Assembly: GCF_954871325.1 (NCBI RefSeq)
Contig: NC_088779.1
Span: forward strand, 11,348,846 to 11,412,845
Source of the DNA: Gordionus sp. m RMFG-2023
Taxonomy: Eukaryota > Nematomorpha > Gordioida > Chordodea > Parachordodidae
Direction of reading: 5' to 3'
Length of the DNA stretch: 64,000 bases
Within the stretch, counting starts at the first letter, position 1. Every line of letters starts with the position of its first letter. Below the pieces are notes generated by a model. The model saw nothing but the letters and a program-made list of their open reading frames with translations. It was not told where the DNA came from and ran no database searches. A program made the translations under genes and the position numbers. Of the stretch, positions 36,801 through 48,800 are shown in pieces.

Positions 36801-39800
36801 CGTAAATCCATTAAGGTTTATTATTGAAATATGAAAATTTAATTTCAAAAAATGTTAAAAATTTCAATTTTATAGGATAGTTAATGCCATCCATAAAATC
36901 CATACCCAAAATCTTGGTGGAAAAAATAAATATTCGAGAAAAAAAAATATATAGAAAAGCATCACTCTGTTTATAAATCAGTGATTGGATGTCTTTATCT
37001 CACCAAAACGGACAAAAAATATTGGTCATGCAATACTGGTAAGACCCCCTTTAGGTCTGTTTTAACCGATAAAAGAGAGATTAGGGCGGCTATATGCGTA
37101 ACTTAAATAACCCATAAATCATATAAAATAAATATGTATTTAAATCTAATTAGTACCTAACCAAATTTATATATAAAAAGGTATTGTAATTTACCCTTAT
37201 ATATCGTGTTGCCCGCGTAAATTACAAAATCCCCATCTATTTTAGTTACCAAGTCAATTAGTAAAATCACACAACCCCTGTAAGATATACTATCCTCCAA
37301 GACTTTGTTTGCATTTTTCTCTTTATTAATGCATTTTTTTCTTCTAGAACATAATTTAAGGCAAGCTACAAATCACATCTCTTATGATAAATAGAATGAA
37401 AAACAAATTAGCAGTACTACTAAGAAATTTTGAAACGGAGAAATTAGACATTGTTGGTATCCAGGATAATCACTGTCCAGGAAAGAATATCACAGACTTT
37501 AAAGATCATAAGTTGCTTTGCAACGGTACCACCTCCAATAGCTGGTTTGGAATTGCATTCCTAATAAACATGCAAAAATCCATCATCAAATTTGTATCCA
37601 TATCTGAAAGATGTGGTCTACTATATCTGAACACAATATTTAGGCCTATGATATTGCAAATTATACGCCCCATTTAAAAAGGAACGATAGATTGGGGTTT
37701 ATAGACAAAATGACAAATATGATAGACTCCCTGCCATCAAGATATAATATTATAATCCTAGGGGATTTAAATTTGAAAATTGGTAAAAGAGTAGAATATG
37801 TTAATAATAATATAACTGGAAGACAATACAACAATCTAATAATGAAGATAGCAGAAAACTTCTCGATTTTTGTAAAAGCAAAAACTTAAAATCGAAAATA
37901 CCTTCTTTTGCCACCATAAGGGAATAAACACATACAATTTCGTAAGAGCCAATCAGAAATCCCTAATAGATCTTCATCTCTAATATCCATGGGTGGTTCG
38001 ATGACGTTAAAGTTTCTACTCATATTAAATTGCCATATCACAGAATGGTGATAGCTAAAATTACTAAAAAAATATATAGGAGTACCACAACAGGATTAAT
38101 CAAAATCCATCTAGACCCAGCGTAAATTTTTCAAAACATTCATTTCATGGAAACATATCAAAGCACAAACGCAGGAAGATACATTGATATTTGATCAAAC
38201 GTTAGTCAAGAGAAAAGAAAACTTTCAAAATGTAACCTTACATAGAAACGTGGATAATGTTAGAGTCTTTTTAAAAAAGATATTGCAGAATTCTATAACA
38301 CGCTGCCAAATGTAAATTCCTTAAGGAAAGAATGTATGCCAAATGAGACATTAGAAAAAATAAGATAGCTTAGAGAAGGAAATGACTTAAAAAGAGACTT
38401 ATGGAAAGATATACAGAAACTGCTGCGGAGAGATAGAAGAATCTATGTTGTAAGAAAGGCCTTTGAAATTGATTAGGACATGAAAGAAAATATGATTTAT
38501 GACGCTTCAAAAAATTAAAATATTTCTGTAAACCATAAAGTTCCAAACTCCCACTTAGTTTTAGCGAATGGAAGGAAAATCATTGGCCAAGAAGAGCAGA
38601 TTATTACATGATGGTTTATGATTCAAGGAAAATATTCTGTCCAACAAACACAAATATGAACCCAGCCCCGCCCCCGTCGAGTTTTTCTATAAATGAAATA
38701 GAAAAATAGTTAAAAAACTGCGGAAAAATAAAACTCCTGGGCTTAACAATATTACTGCCGAATACCTAAAAATTGCACCCATAACAGTATCTTCCTTTCT
38801 TCTATCCATTTTCAATAAAATCTCGGAAAGCGGAAAAACCCCAGAGGAATGGAACAATCCTTACTGTGTAATTTCCCTAAGACCAAAGACCCTAAGAAAT
38901 TTACAATATCGTGCTATAGCCCTCACATCTTCTGTATCTAAAATCTTCATGGTCCTCCTAAAGAACAAGATTATGACATCTACACCATATTTGTTCCCGA
39001 AATATATTTGCGCTTAAAGACCAAATAAAAACATACTGGAACCAATACTTACATTAAAAATAATTATACAAAAATGTTAGAAATACAAAATACCTGCTTA
39101 CTTCACTTTTATAGATTTTAGTAAGGCCTTTGATAACGTAAACCATGATGCTCTGACACTATCAGCATTGAACCATATTATCAACATTCTAAAAAACCAC
39201 TACTCCAATCTATCTGTTTGTTTCAAAATTAACAATTATCACGCCCATGTAGCCTTTTACTAATAATTCCTATAATTCAGAAAAAAATTGTTGATTTGAT
39301 TTAATATTTTTACTAAAACAGAAAATTGAAGATCTCGACAACAGGAAAATTGATTAAAAAATATTAAAGAAAATGATAATATTGAATCTGAATCTGAAAA
39401 TGACTCTGCCATGGAGAGCTAAACATTCGTTATTGAATGATAAAGAATTTGAAAAATATTATAAAATTAATATTAGATTCGTTTTACCATTATATACAAA
39501 ATAGTTAATATTGACTTTAAAAAACATTTATTTGAATTTGACCATATTTGACCGATCAAATAGCGGTGAATTGACCGAAACGTATTTGACCGGTCAAATA
39601 CACAACCCTGATAAAATATATTTTATAGATTTTTCCAAATATATTTAAATTAATGCATATTTTTGGCAACAATACTAATAAGCAAAAAAATAAGAGAATC
39701 TTTTCATTACTGAGAATAAAAATTATCTCAAAAATGGGACATCAGAAAATTAATTGAATTGATTATTTCTATTTAATAGACATAAAGATTTGATCTTACA

Positions 39801-42800
39801 GAGCAACTTATTGAAAAATCGGTTCATTTACAAAGAAAAAAGTTTAAAATTTTATTTAGGAATATATATTGATCAAATTTTTTGAAATCATCATATGTTT
39901 AATTCTGATGTTATGTAATTTATTTACAGGGTTATATGCCTAAAATATATTTTTAATAATATTATGTATAATTTATTTTCACTCTTATTAATATATTTGT
40001 ATTTTATATTCTAAATTTATAAAATATGATGAGAGTTCTTAATAAATTTTGTATAAAAAATCATCCCCCTCCTTATTTGTAGAAGATTCCTGGCCACGCG
40101 CCTGAAGACATCAAATAATATATGCCTATATTTGTTTATCATAACCAGTTAAGGACTCAAAATTTAAACATGATTATTAAAAAAATTTTTAACCTAAAGT
40201 GTTTTATCAAAAATAAATATTGGTATCAATCGTTAAATTATTAAATGGTTGCAAATGAACCTTGGGGCAAAGTTCTTTGCGCAATTTTGATAGCAGCAGG
40301 ATTGGTGTGAATGCCGTCCGTTATCATTCCATAGAAAATATGAGGACATGCTGTTAAAAGGCCGACCAATCCAGGATCTCGGTGATGGAACTATATTTTT
40401 TAAAAAAAAATTCCTTTTTTCTATTCGATAATCTCTATAAAATGCAGAGAGCAAAGCAAATATGTAAATGTAATTATTACCGGAAGCATTGCATTAAATA
40501 AATGGGTTATAAAGGAAGCACCGCTTTCAACACCTTTCTCTCCTTGTTCCAGGTTGGCCATTGAATGTCCTAAAAAAATCATTGACATTTTATTTTTATG
40601 TGTTATGTCAAAAATTTTGATTAGAAAACTAAAACTAAGCATAATGTAATAATAAATCAGTATTTTGTGTACAATTTGCGTATTACTTATGAGCCATTCT
40701 ATGTGTTAAATAGATCAAAAAAGGCATATTTACGGTCGTCCCCTTTTAAAATTGTTTAAAATTTTCTGGAATTATTTAGATAGGTAAAAAAATGAGAAAG
40801 TCGTTTATTTTATCATGCTAGCACACCTGGTTTCCGAGATATATATAGGGTCTCAAAGGTTCGAAATATAGTGACTTTGGAATCCGTATTTTTAAAATGC
40901 TTTATCTCAAAACTATTTATGGTAAAAATAAATGTAATATATCATATTGTAGGTAAAAAAAATATTTAAAGGTCAATCATAAGAAGAAAATTTTATATAT
41001 GCTTAAACCATGTTTTTAAACAATAAGGGGAGTTGGTTTTAGAAATTTATTTTTTGTAATGTATTTAGACACCTTTTATAAATATGTATACGATGTGAAA
41101 ACCTTTGGTATGCTATCGGATCTTCCGAAATTGCATTTTTACCAAAAATTAAAATTTTTTGCATAAAATAGATGTCGCTATATGTGTCTAAAAAGGAAAA
41201 GGGGAAAAATTTTTCCGAAAACCAACTCCCCTTATTGCATAAAAACGCAGAAAAATTAATATAGGTAAACAAGAGGTTAAAGCTCAAATTGTGTCAAATT
41301 TTCTTTTCTTCCGATAAACCTTTAGATATTCGATATAAGCTTTTTTAAAACTTTACAGATTCGAAAGCGGCTATTTTTCACACCTTTGAGGCCCTCTATC
41401 TCGGAAACCAGGTGTCCTAGTGACCTAAAATAAACGGCTTTCTCATTTTTCCACCTATGAAAATAATTCTAAAAAATTTTAACAATTCTAAAAGGGATCG
41501 GTAGAATCATGATCGATTTGACATGGAATAGCCTTTATTTTGTAATCAATTACAATTGCTTCCCTCCTTTTAACCAAATCACATTTATTTACAAAAAGAG
41601 TAATTGTAATTCAATTATATAAGTAATCAATCTATTCAATCCTGCCAAATAGCACTGTTTTTAAGAGTAGCACTCTATCTAACCGGAGATAGAACCCTAC
41701 AATATTTTCTAATCAATAGTATTATTTATTTTATGCTATAAATAACTAGAAGATAAATTAACCTAAGGAAACGCGGATCCCCTTCTCTCGCGTGAGTTTT
41801 TCGATTACCTTGTCAGCTCCCACATATTCGGGAGCTAATGTTATTATGAGAGGAGCTGAATCGGGCTCATCAAAACCTTTGGTTAATTTTTAATATTTTA
41901 AATAAAAAACGTTTCTTTTTCCATTCCTTTCATCATTTTATTATATTTCTTATTTTTTCTCTTCATTTATATTTTCACTTATCTCCTTTTCCTTCTTTCG
42001 TTCATTTTTTTTTCTATCTTATTTTTATATTATATTTATTTTCATTTTCATTTTGCCTTTTTTAAAATCCAAGTTACCAAAAAAAAATTTGATTGAATGG
42101 AGTGAAACGGGGTTTCCATTCGGAAAATAAATATATATGATACGGTAATAAGAAAAAAAAAATCCCAGGAATAAAAGCCCCCTGAAAAATTTCAAATAAC
42201 TTATAAACACTTTTTGAAATTCTCTCACATAACGTAGGATTGGTCCAGGCCAAACCAGAGTGGTATGGAGTTATTAGGAATGTTTTATCATAATAATGTA
42301 TGAAGGTTGGGTAAAGTAAGAGTGGGGGTAGAGGGTGAGGTAAATGTGAAATAATTTTTCCATTTTTTGCCGATTTTTATTTAGAATTTTATTTTTTACA
42401 AATTTGGATTTATATTTCTCTAACACTATAACTCCTGGTATTTAGAAAATTAAGCATTAATAATGTATCATTTTATACGATATAAAGATAAAAATAATAT
42501 TATTATTGTATTTTAATTTTAAAATTTATAAATATATTGTCTGAAAATATATATTTTATAAAACAAATTTAATGAATCTAATTAACCCTGGAAAAGTCGT
42601 ATTTGATATACCATTAGTGTTGTTAAAAAGCACATGGGTGGATTTTTAAAAATGGTCTGATTAATTTTAGCCAAAATAGTATTATGTAAATCTGGAGATT
42701 TTGCTCATAGATGGCAGAAAGTATTTGCCAAACTCGAGGCTTACATAAAAATTAATTTGGTCGTCAAAATCTTAATCGGACCTTTTCTAAAATTCGACCC

Positions 42801-45800
42801 AAATCTGGCTTTTAACACTATATACCATACATAAAAAAATTATTAAACTTGAACATCACCTTCACCATCTTATCTTGTTTAAGAATATTTTATGGAGGGT
42901 ATATGAGTAACCTTTAAATAATGAATTCGAGTCGTTAAAAAAAATTAACTTATTTTGTGACCTCATGAATGTATATATTATAATGCAAATAAAAATATCT
43001 TTATTATTAGGTCATAAATTTAATAAACATGGGTAAAAAAAATTCCATGGGTTTTTTTTTCCTAGGGATTTATTTCGGTTTTTCTCAGGGATATTTTCTT
43101 TTGGATTAGTATGATACACAAACTCATTTTAAAAAAGGATAATTTTTAATGTAATTAATCAAATACTTTTTCTTTCTTAAAAAATAACCTGATCCATAAA
43201 CTTCCGTTAAAGAAGAATAAAGTAATGGTCGATCATGGGAAACAGTAGGTACTTGCTGCGTTAGGGCCCCATTTTGAGGCAGAGGAGGCAAAGATATGGA
43301 AGAAGGTTTGTATATAAATTCGGGCTGGTGAATGCCTCTTTTGGATGGGTTTATAAATGGGCCCTCTAAGTGTACACCTTTATAGTTTAAAAGAAATTTT
43401 TTAAAAATTGAGTTTTAAATATTTTTAAAAAGTTTGCCTCTAATTTATAAAAGCCTTGCTTTCAAGTGACTGAGAATATTATTTGAGCTATTTTATCTAT
43501 TTTTCCAGTATTTTATAATAAATATTCAGCCTTTTCAAAAAAATTATTTTTATCAGAATAAATAACAAATTGATCAGTATTCATTTTTTAATTCCATTAT
43601 AAGAATTGTCAATAAACATATTTTTCCGTCATTATTTTAATTAAATAGTCAGTAAATAAATTTTTCCCCCATTCTTTTGATTAAGTTGCAGTAAACATTT
43701 TTTCCCCATTACCTTAATTATATTACAATTAAAATAAATTGACTATTTACTATTTAAATAAATTTGAAGTCATCTAATATAAGTTAACCCTAGTAACCCA
43801 CATTAGGCCTTTATAGCTTATTTATACATAGTTTAGATATTTTAAAAAAAAATTAAGCAAAAAAATATTTATATTAATATTATTTTAATCTTACCCTACT
43901 AATTCTAATTCACATCAGATCAGACCTTAGACCAGGTTTAGTTATGATAAAATAAATAAGATATATGATTATACGGCTGTGAAATATGCTGGTTTGTTAA
44001 AAAAATATCTATTGATTATATCAACGGGTAGCCATCTCATATAAGATCTTCCCCATATCAGGTTTTAACTTGATACTTAATTTGGTAAAATATATCTAAC
44101 TCTAGCTATCTCCAATTGTTTTCCCTGGGGATTTTTCTTTCTCGCAAAATGCCGTTTCCGCAATAATAGTTTTCATATTTTTTCTTACTGAACTAAACAA
44201 AATTTTTTTTATGCTAAACATATTTTATTTTACTAATCAAAAAATATATAATATTAATTAATTCTAGTAAAAAATAATGGTAGCTTAAATTAATTGTTTG
44301 TTGTTTATTATAAATATATAAAATATATATTTGAATAATATCAAAAAATAGGACAGTGAGACAACTAGAACCAAACAAGTTAGAGAACGCCTAAAAAGGC
44401 AGCAGCTTACAGACAAATAGAATTGTACCAACTTACGAGATTGCCCGCTCTACTCCAACTACTTATTCCCTAACTTAACGCTGACGATTATACAACTTAC
44501 TAAAGAACCGAGATTACTAGAAGTACACCAACTCACAGTACTATTAGAACTAAAAAAACTACTCCAACCACTTATCCCCCTATTCACAACTGACAATGAC
44601 GATTATACAAATTAAAATTACTAGAGATGACTAGAACTACACCAACCCACAGGGCCACTGGAACAAATAACCTATTCTCTATACAACTGATGATTATTAT
44701 GTCTTTTATCAAAATAACTATTACATATAAACCATATACATAATATTTGAATTATAACAATTATATTAATGATTGTATAAATAAAAAATATTTAAAAACT
44801 CACCCAAAACATTAGCACATCTATGATCGGGAATCTTGGTTTTCTTTATTTTAGGAAGAATCTTTAATAAAAAAAAACATTTTAATTGAATAAATATAAT
44901 TAAAAATCTATGCATAAATATAAATTGATAACTTAATAGATTTTATAAAGGCGTCCTTCACATGAGTGGAGCAGAGGGTGAAGATTTTTAAATTCAACTT
45001 TAGTGGAAATTTTTATTATGTCCTCCAATCCAAATTTAATTATCCTACTCACATGGCCACAGACCCTATCATAATTTTAAACATTATTTAGACAGACCCA
45101 TTTTTTCATCTGATCCGAAAAAATAATAAATAAATTGTCCGACCAATTCGTTAATTCCGACCAATTCGTTAATTTTTTTCAAAAAATCGGGATCTTATCC
45201 GAAATTTTATCTTAGAATAGGCCCAAATGCACCAGGAAATTCATCTAAAAAAATTTAACAGTTCGGGGACTGTTTTTAGCAATTTAAGGGTAGGGAAATT
45301 AATACAAAAAAAATTGGTCCTAAAAAGGTCGAACAAATATTTAAATAGTGAGCCGGAGGCCGACTTACAGATTTCTCATCCCAAAGAAATTTCTTCAAAA
45401 TCATTTTATTTATCACATATTTTGAATTTTGATGATCAAAATAATTTCAAGAAAGATCTGACCTAGTTAATATCTTCTTTCAGATAATTTATTTTTATAA
45501 AATTATTCACCCCCCATTAAACTGAGTGGTCAGAGCAACGGGCTCAACTTCACCCAAAAGATTTTCGAAGATTATCTTGTTAATATTTAACATTAAAGAA
45601 AATTTTTATATAATACAGGATTTCTTCAAATTATGGCTAGAAAGCAAAATAGATTATAAAAAAAGTCGACAATGATTGTTACTCTGAATATGCTAAAATG
45701 TTGGGATAGTCGATAAAGTTATACCTTTTGATTATAATTTATTTATGACTCGAATTTACATGGACTCGAGATTTAAGAAATGGGATCTAAAAAAGGGCAT

Positions 45801-48800
45801 GCCGCATAGCAGCAAACTTGAAATCCGGTGAATTCTCGAATAGTGATTACTCATTTGCAAGTATGTCATCAAACGAGAAGGAATCCCAAAAACATTTAAA
45901 ATAATCATGAACAAATCAAAGTTTTCCGATGCCTCGTGCGTGGGTTTTAATCGCCATCAACAACTTTTCCTTTAACCTATTAAATAATATACCATCACAT
46001 ATTATTAGATACAATAATCCCAATTGTTAAAAATTAAAATAAACAAGCGAACAGTAATCTAAAATTAAATAGGTTGCACCAGAAAATAAGACGCCAAATT
46101 ATTAACAAGTATTACGGCGTACTTATTTCGTTGAAAATTGATACTGCAACACTATTTCAAAAATAGGTATATTAATTAGGAATAAATTCTCAGAATATTA
46201 TAGACGGTAATGGAAATCTGAACGTTGTAGAATCATAAAAATCGTAAAAAATCCATATAAATATTAATTTCATGGGAGGAATTATTAGTAAGACCTCAAT
46301 TTAAATCGTATATAGAGTTGCAGAAAACATGATTAAAATGATTGAAGTGTTAAAACACATAAATAGCTAATCACTGTATAATTCAAGTATTAGCAAATAA
46401 ATGACAGCCAAATTTCTAATATAGATGATAGTGATACTGTAAAGGATTCGAAGAAATTACTTCAGGGGATTCAGGTAAACACCCAAAAGATAACATAATA
46501 ACCTTTACTTTGAAATAAGTCACGAATAATTTCAGCAAGATTTTGAAGAGCCTATCTAAAATAATATGAAAAATTTGTTAACCTTCAAAAAATCTTTTAG
46601 ACTAAGTTGTATGCGTTGCTGTGTGAATAGATAGGATACATTTTAAAATTATTTAAATTACATAAACAATTTTATAGTCTTAAAAATAAATTTTATAGCC
46701 TTAAAAATAAATTTTAGTTGTTAAAATAATTTTTTAATATCACCGGGGTGGCCTAATGGGTTAGATGTATGCTTGGAAACAGAAGGACGAAGAAGGACGC
46801 AGGTTCAATCCTGTTAAGGAGAATAAAAACTTTCAAGTTTTTCTTCGATGACTGATGTGTAAAGACAGATAGTATGATGAATTTCGGAGCTTAGAGATGA
46901 TACCCCGGTCACAGGCCTGGACAGCCGGGTGCTAAGGATACCTGTCCAATAAACAAAATGAAGGAAACAAATGGAAATATGAATAAGAAAGCTAGGGCGT
47001 TCCGTCCAAGCGACGCGCAGGGTGTAGACCTCCACCCTGTGAAAAGTAAAATAAAGGTCAAAGCAAAGAAGACAAGATTAGCAAGTTTGAATATTGGGAC
47101 GCTTAAAGGTAAGACGAGAGAGTTGGCATCAATGTTGAACAAGAGAAAAGTTGATATAGCGTGCATACAAGAGACGAAATGGAAAGGTCAGAAGACTTTA
47201 ATGATTGGAGATGGGTATAAATTGTACTATAATGGAATTGTTAGCAATAGAAACGGTGTCGGCATCATCCTCAGTCAAGATCTAACCTCCTCAGTAGTAG
47301 AAGTGAACAGGATCTCTGATAGAATAATGAAGATAAAACTCTGCATTGATCAATCAATACTACCTATCCTTTCAGTATATGCTCCTCAAACGGGTTGCAA
47401 GGAAGAAGAGAAAAATGACTTTAGAGCTATCCTTGATGAAGCTGTAATGGAAATCCCTAAGGATGACCTAGTCATAATTGGTGGTGACTTAAATGCGCAT
47501 GTGCGGAAAGCAAGAGATAGCTACAAAAGGCATCATGGTGGTTTTGGATATGGAGAAAGAAATGATGAAGGAGAGCACGTACTGAAATTTGCGCAAGCCT
47601 TCGACCTTGCCTTAACCAACACCTACTATAAGAAAAAAGACAGTCATTTAATAACATACGAAAGTGGTACAAGGAAAACACAGATAGATTATATGCTAAT
47701 CTCTCGCAGAAGATTAAAAGATGTAATAGACTGCAAAGTCATCCCAGGAGAAGATATCGCCGCATAACACAAGCTACTAGTCATGGATTTACACATCTCA
47801 AATAAATCCACTCAAAACAAGATAAAAATGGAACCATGCATCAAATGGGGCAAATTAAAAACAATGACAAATGCCTTTGCAATCAATGCAAACATTGAAA
47901 CTATAGATTCCTCACAAGTCAGTGAAAAAATGTGGACAGACCTTCCATCCAGATTAATAGACACTGCCAAATCGACACTAGGCTTGACAAATGGAGGCAA
48001 CAAATCATACAAAGAACTATGGTGGTGGAATGAAGAGGTACAAACCACTATAAGGAGAAAAAAAGCCCTTTATAAAATATGGTACAAATCCAAAAACCCA
48101 GATGACAAGACAAGATACAAAAAATCCAAGAGAATAGCTACAAAGTCGGTGGCTAGGGCCAAATCTATGGCATACGATGACATGTATGAAGAACTACATA
48201 CCAAAGAAGGGCAAAATAAAATATACAGATTAGCCAAACAGCGAGAAAAGAACTCTAGGGATATAAACGGAGCTACGAAAGTAATCAAAAATGAAAATGG
48301 GAAATTGATAATAAAGGGAAAAGAAATAATGAATAGATGGAAAGAATATTTTCAGAAGCTTCTCAACTTTAATCCCCACACACTACATCTAGACGAACAC
48401 TCCCCATGTCAAAACCTTGTACAACCTATAACAGAACAAGAAATAATCACATGCCTCAAGCATATGAAAAACAACAAAGCTAGAGGTCCAGACGATATTC
48501 CAATAGAAAGCCTTAAAGCACTAGGAGATGATGGAATACATCTCCTCACAAATCTGTACAATAAAATACTTGGAAATGAAGAGGTTCCCCAAAAATGGAG
48601 GCAGAGCTATCTAGTTCCTATCTTCAAAAATAAAGGGGATCCACACAATTGTCAAAATTACAGGGGCATAAAACTAATGTCACACTTTCTAAAACTATAC
48701 GAAAAAATAATAGAAAAAAGATTGAGACATAATCGAAATAGGAGAGACTCAGTTTGGCTTTATGCCTGGAAGATCAACAACTGATGCTATCCACGCAATT

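Noticed and set aside
40233-40454. Minus-strand frame reading [15 protein letters not shown]
   Set aside because: Out-of-frame reading of the AMDHD2 exon at 40390-40261; the correct frame gives [12 protein letters not shown].
45227-45466. 79-residue plus-strand frame with varied composition
   Set aside because: Lies in an AMDHD2 intron on the opposite strand; no similarity recognised, and it begins in repeat-like sequence. Not enough to call a gene.
46814-47166. Minus-strand frames over the LINE (also 47472-47681, 47812-48288, 49094-49300, 49455-49679)
   Set aside because: Shadows of the plus-strand endonuclease and reverse transcriptase; no independent similarity.
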